Position numbers and translations under genes: made by a program
Shown here: positions 8,440-15,755 of the stretch, piece after piece
How the letters are laid out: each line of letters starts with the position of its first letter
How positions within the stretch are numbered: position 1 is the stretch's first letter
Notes under the pieces: model-generated
Database searches by the model: none
What the model was told of the DNA's origin: nothing
The model's input: only the letters and a program-made list of their open reading frames with translations
Assembly: GCA_947498645.1 (NCBI GenBank)
Contig: CANMKS010000001.1
Coordinates: 2,704,032 to 2,768,031 of the forward strand
Source of the DNA: an uncultured Paracoccaceae bacterium
GTDB taxonomy: Bacteria > Pseudomonadota > Alphaproteobacteria > Rhodobacterales > Rhodobacteraceae
Length of the DNA: 64,000 nucleotides
Reading direction: 5' to 3'

Positions 8440-9237
8440 CTACTGCTGAACCTGCACCGACACAATGAGATGCTCGGCCGCGTCGCCCAGACGCATCCCT
8501 TCCGTGGGCGCAGCGTCGCGTGCGTCACGGCCAACGGCGATGCGCACATATTTTTCGTCCGGTGACACCCCATTGGAGACGTCAAAGCCGATCCAGCCCA
8601 ATCCATCGACATGGGCCTCGGCCCATGCGTGGGTTGCGTCCTGGTCCACACGGTCATTCATCATCAGATAGCCACTGACATAACGGGCCGGAATCCCCTC
8701 TGACCGGGCTGCGGCCACGAAAATCTGGGCATGGTCCTGACAGACACCGGCCCCTAGGGTCAGCGCCTTTTCGGCCGCTGTGCCACTGTCGGTCGCACCA
8801 ATCCTGTACGGTGCGGCCGACAGGATACGTGCTGACAAATCATGCAATGCAGCAATTCTGTCAGATTGGGCGGCAACCCCACCGGCCATGTCAAGGATGG
8901 CGGGACCAGCAACCGTCGCCGGGGTGTCCTGCTTGAAATGCCAAAGCGGCGCGCAGCCATAGACCTTGCCCAATACCCCCGTTGCATCATGGGTCTGCAC
9001 GGTGCCTTGGGCGGTAATCTGGACCTTGGTCGCGCCGGGGTCGACGTTCACGAGGTCAACATGATTGCCGTAATGATCCTCGTAATGGGTTTCGATCTGT
9101 CCCCCACTGACAGAAATGTCCCAATCAACGATGGACTGCACGGCAACCTTTTGCGGGCGCAAGCGCACCTTTTGCAAGGCATAGTCGACGGGGCGGTCAT
9201 AGCCGTATGTCGTGGTATGGCGGATCTGTAGCTGCAT
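8440..9237 (-). CDS. Transglutaminase-like cysteine protease of the Anbu operon
   Basis: 265 residues. An N-terminal beta-rich domain (bacterial transglutaminase-like N-terminal region, ~1-110) precedes the transglutaminase core. The catalytic triad is visible: Cys166 in GAGVCQDHA, His203 in THAWAEA and Asp219 in GFDVSNG. No signal peptide, so cytoplasmic. Its start abuts the stop of the alpha-E gene with no gap, and anbu follows after 31 bp. In this neighbourhood such proteins are presumed to cleave or transfer amide bonds of the peptide product made by the ATP-grasp partner; the reaction is unproven. Confidence 0.9.
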   Translation of the reverse strand: MQLQIRHTTTYGYDRPVDYALQKVRLRPQKVAVQSIVDWDISVSGGQIETHYEDHYGNHVDLVNVDPGATKVQITAQGTVQTHDATGVLGKVYGCAPLWHFKQDTPATVAGPAILDMAGGVAAQSDRIAALHDLSARILSAAPYRIGATDSGTAAEKALTLGAGVCQDHAQIFVAAARSEGIPARYVSGYLMMNDRVDQDATHAWAEAHVDGLGWIGFDVSNGVSPDEKYVRIAVGRDARDAAPTEGMRLGDAAEHLIVSVQVQQ

Positions 9238-10179
9238 TTAACTGTTGAACCTGTAATCTTGCTCGATCTGACGGCCCAGCTCTGCGTTGTCATTGATCAG
9301 GCTCAATAAAAACTCGTGCAGGCCTTCCTCGAAAATAGAACCAATATCCCGGTTTATCAGGCGATCATTCAACTTCCGCGCCATCAGCAACGACGGTTTC
9401 GGGTCACTGTCATGCATACCGAGATAGCCCAGATTATCGACCAGCTTGCTGGCACAAAACCGCAGCGACCGGGGCATGCGCCCGTCCAGAATGAGGAACT
9501 CTGCGATGGCAGGCGCCGTAAAGTCGCTGTCAGCCGCCCAACGAAAGGACCGATGCGCCGAAACAGATCGCAGGATTGTTTCCCACTGCACATTGTCCAG
9601 CCGGCTGCCGACAAAAGATGGTGAGGGCAACAGCGCGTAATACTTCACGTCGATGATCCGTGCGGTGCTGTCCATCCGCTCAACAAAGGTGCCCAAGCGG
9701 CAGAAATCATAGATGTCATTGCGCAGCATCGTACCATGCAACGCGCCCCGCACGACCGCCGATTGATGCCGGATTGTGGTCAGGACGGCGGGCAATTCCG
9801 TCTGCAACACAGGCTCTTTGAGCACATCCGTCAGCACCATCCAGGTTTCGTTGACCGCAGCCCAGACTTCGGTTGTCAGCCCTGTGCGTGTCAGCCGCGC
9901 ATTGTCTCGCGCTGATTTGATCACCGACAAAACAGAACTGGCGTTGTCCTGATCGCGTAACAGGAAATCAACAACACGTTCCGCATCATAAGTGTCATGT
10001 TTTGCCGTATAGGCCGCTTGCGCGGCCGAGGTCGCAATCACCGATTTCCATTCCGATGCCGTCCCGCTGGAACGTGTGAGCGCAATACGAAACCCCGCTT
10101 CCAGCAGACGCGCCGTGTTTTCCGCGCGCTCCAACGACCGGAACATCCAATAAAGACCACCTGCGGTTTTTCCCAGCAT
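9238..10179 (-). CDS. Alpha-E domain protein of the Anbu operon
   Basis: 313 residues, almost wholly helical, matching the alpha-E domain: start MLGKTAGGLYWMFRSLERAENTARLLEAG, then the FCRLGTFVERMDSTARIIDVKYYALLP region and HRSFRW. The paired R-x-E-x-x-x-x-x-A-R motifs near residues 17-25 and in the FVERMDSTARI block are the family hallmark. Biochemical role unknown; it accompanies the circularly permuted ATP-grasp protein in most genomes carrying it. One base separates it from the upstream ATP-grasp gene, and it directly abuts the transglutaminase gene. Confidence 0.88.
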   Translation of the reverse strand: MLGKTAGGLYWMFRSLERAENTARLLEAGFRIALTRSSGTASEWKSVIATSAAQAAYTAKHDTYDAERVVDFLLRDQDNASSVLSVIKSARDNARLTRTGLTTEVWAAVNETWMVLTDVLKEPVLQTELPAVLTTIRHQSAVVRGALHGTMLRNDIYDFCRLGTFVERMDSTARIIDVKYYALLPSPSFVGSRLDNVQWETILRSVSAHRSFRWAADSDFTAPAIAEFLILDGRMPRSLRFCASKLVDNLGYLGMHDSDPKPSLLMARKLNDRLINRDIGSIFEEGLHEFLLSLINDNAELGRQIEQDYRFNS

Positions 10180-10180
10180 C

Positions 10181-11605
10181 CTAGTCTTCCAATATCCAAG
10201 TGTCTTTTGTGCCGCCGCCCTGGCTTGAGTTCACCACAAGACTACCTTCGGTCAGGGCCACACGGGTCAGCCCGCCCGGAGTGATATTCACCCCCTGCGG
10301 CGACATCAGCGCAAAGGGCCGCAGATCGACATGCCGTGGGGCAAGACCGCTGTCAGTGAAGATCGGAACCGTCGACAGCGCCAGCGTCGGCTGGGCAATG
10401 TAGTTGCTTGGCCGTGCTTTGAGTTTGTCGCGGAAGGCTTCGATTTCCTTCTTGCTGGAGGCAGGACCAACCAACATGCCGTAACCGCCAGAGCCATGCA
10501 CCTCTTTGACCACCAGTTCTGCCAGATGTTCGAGGACATAAGCCAATGTATCAGGTTCAGAACAGCGGAACGTCTGCACGTTCTTCAGGATTGACGCTTC
10601 GCCAGTATAGAACTCTACGATATCAGGGATATAGCTATAAATTGCCTTATCGTCAGCAATGCCCGTGCCCGGTGCGTTTGCAATGGTGATATTGCCCGCG
10701 CGGTAGACATCCATGATCCCCGGCACACCCAGCATGGAATTTGGGTTGAAGGTCAGCGGATCAAGAAATTCATCATCAACACGGCGGTAAAGCACATCAA
10801 TGCGCTTGTAGCCCGTCGTCGTGCGCATTGCGATATGGCCGTCAACAACGCGCAGATCGTGCCCTTCGACCAGTTCCACACCCATCTGATCTGCCAGAAA
10901 GCTGTGCTCAAAATAGGCTGAATTGAAAATTCCGGGCGTCAGTACCGCAACACAAGGCTTGCTGCCTGCCGACTTTGGCGCACAAGCGGCCAAAGACTGA
11001 CGCAAGCTTTTAGGGTAGTCGCTGACCGACTGTACTTTGATCTTGCTGAACAACTCCGGGAACATTTGCAGCATCGTCTCGCGGTTTTCGAGCATATAGC
11101 TCACCCCGGACGGTGTACGGGCATTGTCTTCGAGCACGTAGAACTCTTCCGGCCCGGTGCGCACGATATCGGTGCCCACAATATGGGTGTAGACATCACC
11201 CGGCGGGCTGAACCCCATCATCTGCGGCAGGAACGCCTCGTTCTGTGCAATCAGTTCTAGCGGCACAACACCCGCCCGCAGGATTTCCTGACGGTTGTAG
11301 ATATCATGCAAGAAGGAATTGATCGCCCGCACCCGTTGATCAATACCCTTGGACAGTTTGGTCCATTCGCGGGCCGACAGAATACGCGGGACCAGATCAA
11401 AGGGGATCAGCCGTTCTTCTGCATCTTCTTGGCCGTAGACATTGAAGGTAATCCCGCTGCGGCGAAAAAAGGCCTCTGCCTCCTGCGCCTTGTTGGCCAG
11501 ACGCAGGTTGTCCTGTCCGTCGAACCAAGTTTGGTAATCCTGATATGGGGGGCGTGCGCCGTCGGCTGACAGCATTTCGTCAAAGAACTTCAAAGTCTTG
11601 CTCAT
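10181..11605 (-). CDS. Circularly permuted type 2 ATP-grasp protein
   Basis: 474 residues, usual length for the family. Recognisable blocks are FEDNARTPSGVSYMLENRE-like (VLEDNARTPSGVSYMLENR), LTPGIFNSAYFEHSFLADQM, the VHGSGGYGMLVGP glycine-rich ATP-binding segment and a final HVDLRPFALMS stretch. ATP-grasp enzymes ligate carboxylates to amines through an acyl-phosphate, so this is the likely synthetic enzyme of the Anbu operon, making an amide or peptide bond. First gene of the four-gene unit; any promoter lies in 11606-11707. Cytoplasmic; substrate unknown. Confidence 0.9.
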   Translation of the reverse strand: MSKTLKFFDEMLSADGARPPYQDYQTWFDGQDNLRLANKAQEAEAFFRRSGITFNVYGQEDAEERLIPFDLVPRILSAREWTKLSKGIDQRVRAINSFLHDIYNRQEILRAGVVPLELIAQNEAFLPQMMGFSPPGDVYTHIVGTDIVRTGPEEFYVLEDNARTPSGVSYMLENRETMLQMFPELFSKIKVQSVSDYPKSLRQSLAACAPKSAGSKPCVAVLTPGIFNSAYFEHSFLADQMGVELVEGHDLRVVDGHIAMRTTTGYKRIDVLYRRVDDEFLDPLTFNPNSMLGVPGIMDVYRAGNITIANAPGTGIADDKAIYSYIPDIVEFYTGEASILKNVQTFRCSEPDTLAYVLEHLAELVVKEVHGSGGYGMLVGPASSKKEIEAFRDKLKARPSNYIAQPTLALSTVPIFTDSGLAPRHVDLRPFALMSPQGVNITPGGLTRVALTEGSLVVNSSQGGGTKDTWILED

Positions 11606-11707
11606 TTCTTAACACTACAGCAAAGCCTTGAGACCGCAACGTCTTGGCGGCCAAGGATCGGCTTTCCCGATTTTCAGCAAGGTAGCTGCCTGTTTTTGAG
11701 GCGGAAT

Positions 11708-13027
11708 TCAGCGCGCGAGAACCAGTTCAGCTTTCAGGCCACCCAGCCTGTCACTTTCGCCCAGACGCAAAACACCCCCATGGGTGCGCGCGATATCCGC
11801 CACAATTGACAGACCCAACCCAACACCGCTGCCCTTGTCCTGATTGCGTGCCGGATCAAGGCGCACAAAGGGGCTCAGCGCCTCGTCATAGCGGTCAGGC
11901 GGGATGCCCGGCCCGTCATCCTCGACCCAGAAACGGACGGCACGGTCGGTCACGCTGACCCCGATTTCCGCCTTGGTGCCATAGCGCAATGCGTTGCCAA
12001 TCAGGTTATCCAGCGCACGTCGAATAGCCATCGGGCGCAGATTGACCGGATCACGCGGGCCTTGCACATCTCCCAAGGTCACATTCTGTTTCATTCGCCG
12101 CGCATCATCATAGACCGCTTGCAGCAGATCCGCCGGGACAGTTTCCTCCAGACTGTCGCCTGCGTCGCTGCGGGCAAAATCGAGAAAGGCGTTCAGCAGA
12201 TGCTCCATGTCATCCACATCGCGCTCCAGCGGTGCGGCGTCCGCTTCGTCCAGCATCGACAGCCCCAAACGCATCCGCGTCAACGGGGTGCGCAGATCAT
12301 GGCTGACGCCAGATAGCATCATGGTCCGGCTTTGGGACTGGCGCTCGATCCGGTTGCGCATGTCCAGAAACGCCATGCCCGCGGCACGCACCTCAACAGC
12401 ACCGGTTGGCGTGAACGGCGTGATCCGCCCTTTGCCGTAATCCGCAGCCGCCCGCGCCATGCGTTTGATCGGCCGCAGCTGATTGCGCAGGAACACATAG
12501 GCAATCGCCGTCATCAGCGCCCCAAGCACAACCATAATCACCAAAAGCTGATGCGGGTTGGAGGCGGACACACGCTTGCGGCTCAGGTCCATCTTGAGGT
12601 TGCCATGGCGCGTCTCGACCCAGACAAGGACGCGGCGGCGATCGGCGAGCGAGACCGCCTGAATGCCCGACAACCCTTCGCGCAGGATTGCAATGACAGT
12701 ATCCCCGGTGAGATCCTGAAACGGGACGATATCCTCTGCGATAACGTCACCAGAGGGCAATTCGGTGCCAATTTCCAGCGGGCCACCCAGCTTTGCAATC
12801 GCCAATTGCGCCTCTTGCAAGGTTTCCGCTTCGTTGACCGTTGCTACCAAAAACCGCAGTTCGATGTTCACCGCACTTGTCATCAGCCGCGTGACCCCGT
12901 CAAAGTGGCGCTGAATGAACACCACAGAGACCAGCAATTGCAGCAGCAACACCGGCAAAACCAGAATAAGCGCGGCGCGCGCATAAATCCCGCGCGGCAT
13001 GTAGTTTTTGAGCCATCGAAACAACAT
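11708..13027 (-). CDS. Membrane sensor histidine kinase, EnvZ-like, without an adjacent response regulator
   Basis: 439 residues: TM1 ~17-38, a ~120-residue periplasmic region, TM2 ~161-182, HAMP (~180-232), phosphoacceptor region with His243 in SGVSHDLRTPLTR, and an HATPase domain with N box NLIGNALRYG, G1 box EDDGPGIP and G2 box GSGVGLGLSIV. All catalytic motifs are intact, so it should be active. No response-regulator gene is found on either side: the Anbu operon lies downstream (102 bp gap) and an MBL hydrolase gene is divergent. Its partner must be encoded elsewhere. Signal unknown. Confidence 0.9.
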   Translation of the reverse strand: MLFRWLKNYMPRGIYARAALILVLPVLLLQLLVSVVFIQRHFDGVTRLMTSAVNIELRFLVATVNEAETLQEAQLAIAKLGGPLEIGTELPSGDVIAEDIVPFQDLTGDTVIAILREGLSGIQAVSLADRRRVLVWVETRHGNLKMDLSRKRVSASNPHQLLVIMVVLGALMTAIAYVFLRNQLRPIKRMARAAADYGKGRITPFTPTGAVEVRAAGMAFLDMRNRIERQSQSRTMMLSGVSHDLRTPLTRMRLGLSMLDEADAAPLERDVDDMEHLLNAFLDFARSDAGDSLEETVPADLLQAVYDDARRMKQNVTLGDVQGPRDPVNLRPMAIRRALDNLIGNALRYGTKAEIGVSVTDRAVRFWVEDDGPGIPPDRYDEALSPFVRLDPARNQDKGSGVGLGLSIVADIARTHGGVLRLGESDRLGGLKAELVLAR

Positions 13028-13071
13028 GCCCCCACGCTATCTGCGACCGGCCCAAAGGCAAAGCACAGATC

Positions 13072-14001
13072 ATGACCCATAGGAATGAATTTGCCCCAAT
13101 CGCGGGCCAGCCGCTGGCGCTGGCCGCTGATCTGGCTGTTGTTCTGGCCCCAAACCCGTCGCCGATGACCTATCTGGGTACCAATACCTATCTGATTGGC
13201 CGCGATGCGCTGGCGGTGATTGATCCCGGCCCGGCAGATGAGAGCCATCTTGCATCGCTCTTGCAGGCAATTGATGGCCGGCCCGTGGAACATATCCTGC
13301 TGACCCACAGCCATCTGGATCATTCGCCCCTGGCCGGCCCGCTGGCCGCCGCCACCGGCGCGCCAATCCTTGCCTTTGGTGACAGCAACGCAGGGCGCAG
13401 CCCCGTCATGGCGCAACTTGCCAAGGGTGGATTGGTTGGCGGCGGCGAAGGGATCGACCATGAATTCCAACCCGATGAAACGATAGCCGATGGCGCCGTT
13501 ATTGCTGGAAACTGGGGGCAAGTGACAGCGCGTCACACGCCAGGCCACATTGGCAACCACTTATGCTTTGCTTGGGGTGACGCAATGTTCACGGGCGACC
13601 ATGTGATGGGTTGGGCCAGCTCTTTGGTGTCACCGCCGGATGGTGATCTGACCGATTTCATGGCGTCATGCGACACACTCGCAACCATTCAAAGCGAAGT
13701 TTACTACCCCGGCCATGGCGCACCAATTCACAAACCGATGGAACGGTTGCAATGGTTGATCACCCACCGCAGGGCGCGCGAGGCACAAATTATTGAGGTT
13801 CTGCAGAACGGACTGATGGGCGTCAGACAGACTACACAGGCCGTCTATTATGACGTACTACCGGCCCTGTTACCCGCCGCCGAACGCAACGTGCTGGCGC
13901 ATCTGATCGACCTGCATACCCGCGGCAAGATCACGGCACACCCTGCCCTGTCGGCACTGGCAGAATTCAGCATTCCCGCCGATAAAACCCCGCCTGCATA
14001 A
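13072..14001 (+). CDS. MBL-fold metallo-hydrolase (LACTB2-like)
   Basis: 309 residues, cytoplasmic. The metallo-beta-lactamase fold motifs are present: LLTHSHLDHSPL (His79, His81, Asp83, His84), ARHTPGHIGNHL, MFTGDHVMGW and a final YYPGHGAPI. The C-terminal ~80 residues form a winged-helix-like domain, as in LACTB2-type enzymes, which act as hydrolases or endoribonucleases rather than beta-lactamases. Divergent from the kinase gene with 44 bp between starts. Substrate not predictable. Confidence 0.85.
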   Translation: MTHRNEFAPIAGQPLALAADLAVVLAPNPSPMTYLGTNTYLIGRDALAVIDPGPADESHLASLLQAIDGRPVEHILLTHSHLDHSPLAGPLAAATGAPILAFGDSNAGRSPVMAQLAKGGLVGGGEGIDHEFQPDETIADGAVIAGNWGQVTARHTPGHIGNHLCFAWGDAMFTGDHVMGWASSLVSPPDGDLTDFMASCDTLATIQSEVYYPGHGAPIHKPMERLQWLITHRRAREAQIIEVLQNGLMGVRQTTQAVYYDVLPALLPAAERNVLAHLIDLHTRGKITAHPALSALAEFSIPADKTPPA

Positions 14002-14028
14002 GTTTCCGAAAATCTGCGCAAAACCCAC

Positions 14029-14057
14029 TAGACGTCCCTGAATCGCATTGCTATAGG
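14029..14057 (+). promoter_or_regulatory. Probable promoter of tRNA-Asn
   Basis: TAGACG (14029-14034), 17-bp spacer, TATAGG (14052-14057), followed by the tRNA 5' end at 14070. Spacing and position fit a short-leader tRNA promoter. The -35 element departs from TTGACG by one base. Confidence 0.5.
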
Positions 14058-14069
14058 GTGCCCGAGTGT

Positions 14070-14144
14070 TCCGACGTAGCTCAGCGGTAGAGCAGTTGAC
14101 TGTTAATCAATTGGTCGTAGGTTCGATCCCTACCGTCGGAGCCA
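14070..14144 (+). tRNA. tRNA-Asn (anticodon GTT)
   Basis: 75 nt including encoded CCA (14142-14144). Acceptor TCCGACG pairs with CGTCGGA, the D arm contains AGCTCAGCGGTAGAGC, the anticodon stem GTTGA/TCAAT encloses CTGTTAA (anticodon GTT), and the T arm contains GGTTCGATCCC. Its 3' 20 bases plus one further base recur exactly at 15699-15719, marking it as an integration target. Confidence 0.95.
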
Positions 14145-14145
14145 A
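14125..14145 (+). repeat. Left copy of 21-bp direct repeat (att-like, 3' end of tRNA-Asn)
   Basis: The sequence begins GATCCCTACCGTCGG and ends AGCCAA. It covers the T-arm 3' strand, acceptor 3' strand and CCA of tRNA-Asn plus one base. The identical 21 bp occur in the same orientation at 15699-15719. A duplicated tRNA 3' end is the usual trace of site-specific integration by a tyrosine recombinase. Confidence 0.85.
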
Positions 14146-14566
14146 ATTTCATTACTTGCCCACTGAAACTCTTGTTTATAGAGTTTGCTCCTCTGATAGT
14201 TGATTTGCAGGCAACATTGGGGTTACTTTTGGCAATGGCCATACTGACCAAGCTTTCAAAATTCTGGAACAAATTTGCCCCACGCGAATGCGGCGACAGT
14301 CGATGCCACATATGCGGGTGTTGAGCGAGACTGGGCCAAAGCGCGAGCGTTGGTATTTCCGACCATTCTGCCTCTGGCAGGATCTAGCGGCCTAGGGCCA
14401 ATCCACCGTGACTGACGGATAAGGGCACAGACAAGTCAATCGCTGGAACAATGTTGTGTAAGGCGATCCCTCTCAAAGCAAGAGCCAGCGGGTCAGCTGC
14501 CCGAGGCAATCAATTCGTCAGTTGCCAGTCTTTACTATGCAGCGACCTTCAATGTAGCAATTTGCC
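14146..14566. other. 421-bp stretch without a convincing gene
   Basis: Left part of the tRNA-Asn island. No reading frame on either strand resembles a known family. A short plus-strand frame near 14290-14410 looks protein-like (ATVDATYAGVERDWAKARAL) but has no credible start and hits a stop, so it may be the wreck of a gene that cannot be named. No integrase motif was found. Confidence 0.4.
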
Positions 14567-15334
14567 ATGAACGCTGCCGCCAAACACCGCAATCACCGAA
14601 GATTTCTAACGCTTCCCAGCCCCGATACGGCGCGTTTTCGTTACGCCCCCGGCACGGGCAAAGATCTCATCATTTCTTTTGCGAGCATCGGGCGCAGACG
14701 CGCGCAGATGCCACCAGATGAGTTTGTTGGTTCGGTTCTACAAAACGATCAAGCTCATTGCCTGTTTGTTAGTGACATCAACAGATCGTGGTTGAATGAT
14801 GATGCGCTGTGCCGCGGGTTGCAAACTGCGGTCAAGGGGATTCAGACCGACCGACGGATATCCCGAACGATCACATTGGGTCTCAGCATGGGCGGTTTTT
14901 CTGCCCTCGTATGTGCCGCTCTGTTTCCCGTTGATGTTGCTATAGCAATTTCTCCGCAGTTTACTGTTTCGCAACGGCTGGTGCCCGCAGAAAGACGGTG
15001 GGCTTACTGGCGCAAACAAATCCAACATCATCGCTTGGCCAATGTTGACTTGGCGACGCCAACACCGCGGCACAGCTTCATCCTTCATGGTGCCGTCGAT
15101 GACAGCCAGCATTTAAGCGCCTTTGCCAAGCGGCGAAACAGAGATCATTTTGTTTTTCCCAAGCTTGGCCACTCCGAGCTTGGCCCGATGCTCAAAGCAA
15201 ACGAGGCGATCGGGCCACTGATCAGCGCGGCACTGGAAGGCAATCGCTCAGATGCCGCACACTGCATCAAAAGATGCGGCGGCGTGTGGCGAGCCCGTTA
15301 TGAATTTGACGAAAGCGACACAAGCTTGGCTTGA
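14567..15334 (+). CDS. Alpha/beta hydrolase-like protein in the tRNA-Asn island
   Basis: 255 residues without signal peptide. A nucleophile elbow GLSMGG (Ser107) follows a hydrophobic beta strand, with Asp178/179 in HGAVDDS and His202 in KLGHSELG completing a plausible catalytic triad. The N-terminal half (LFVSDINRSWLNDD) resembles uncharacterised hydrolases rather than a named esterase. The last ~35 residues (AAHCIKRCGGVWRARYEFDE) look unrelated and may be read-through past the original end. It is the only intact gene in the island. Substrate unknown. Confidence 0.65.
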   Translation: MNAAAKHRNHRRFLTLPSPDTARFRYAPGTGKDLIISFASIGRRRAQMPPDEFVGSVLQNDQAHCLFVSDINRSWLNDDALCRGLQTAVKGIQTDRRISRTITLGLSMGGFSALVCAALFPVDVAIAISPQFTVSQRLVPAERRWAYWRKQIQHHRLANVDLATPTPRHSFILHGAVDDSQHLSAFAKRRNRDHFVFPKLGHSELGPMLKANEAIGPLISAALEGNRSDAAHCIKRCGGVWRARYEFDESDTSLA

Positions 15335-15465
15335 GCATGTCGCCATGTACCGGCTGATTGACGCCGCTTGCAAAGTTCGGCGCAGGCTTGGCACGTGGAA
15401 GAGCTGCTCAGAAAAAATAGGCAATCCCGAACGGCCACCTTTGAAATGGGTCGCATATAAGCGGC

Positions 15466-15621
15466 TTAGTCGTCGCCAGTCGCCGATGTCGCGTAGATTG
15501 AAACACCTGTGCCCATGGTTGAGTTGAGGGCATCTTCTTTGTGTATCTGCCCTTGGCACCAGTTGTCTTGACTTTGCTGACCGCATCGACAAATGCCTTC
15601 ATGTTCCCTTCGATTTGGTGT
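15466..15621 (-). pseudogene. Frameshifted 3' fragment of a ribosomal protein L1 gene
   Basis: Read on the minus strand, one frame gives QIEGNMKAFVDAVSKVK then TTGAKGRYTKK, the characteristic C-terminal L1 block. Immediately afterwards the match continues in another frame as ALNSTMGTGVSIYATSATGDD and a TAA stop (15466-15468); S-T-M-G-x-G-V is the L1 C-terminus. So a one-step frameshift separates two halves of the same domain. Only ~50 of the usual ~230 codons remain and no start is present. Upstream similarity fades before 15621. The functional rplA must lie elsewhere. Confidence 0.75.
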
Positions 15622-15698
15622 TTGAGGATACACGGTCGTTCCAAATTCACCCTAGTCGCTAATTTCAATAGGGTACAAGTTTCGAAGTGGCGGGCGAT

Positions 15699-15719
15699 GA
15701 TCCCTACCGTCGGAGCCAA
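15699..15719 (+). repeat. Right copy of 21-bp direct repeat of the tRNA-Asn 3' end
   Basis: Exact copy of 14125-14145 in the same orientation. The preceding bases do not continue the tRNA sequence, so only the 3' segment was duplicated. It lies 37 bp beyond the 3' end of the aldehyde dehydrogenase gene. Confidence 0.85.
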
Positions 15720-15755
15720 TTTCTCAAAACAGACCGAAATTGGCCGCCTTGCGCG

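Larger units (their letters stand above)
14126..15719. mobile_element. Small genomic island or island remnant in the tRNA-Asn gene
   Basis: About 1.57 kb bounded by exact 21-bp direct repeats of the tRNA-Asn 3' end. It contains one intact-looking gene (alpha/beta hydrolase, 14567-15334), an L1 ribosomal protein gene fragment, and otherwise non-coding DNA. No integrase, excisionase or transposase reading frame is visible, so it is either a decayed remnant or a cargo mobilised in trans. Coding density is clearly lower than in neighbouring sequence. The aldehyde dehydrogenase gene begins just outside the right repeat. Confidence 0.7.

Noticed and set aside
13072-14001. Beta-lactam resistance gene
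   Set aside because: Only the MBL fold is shared; no signal peptide, and the C-terminal winged-helix-like domain fits LACTB2-type hydrolases.
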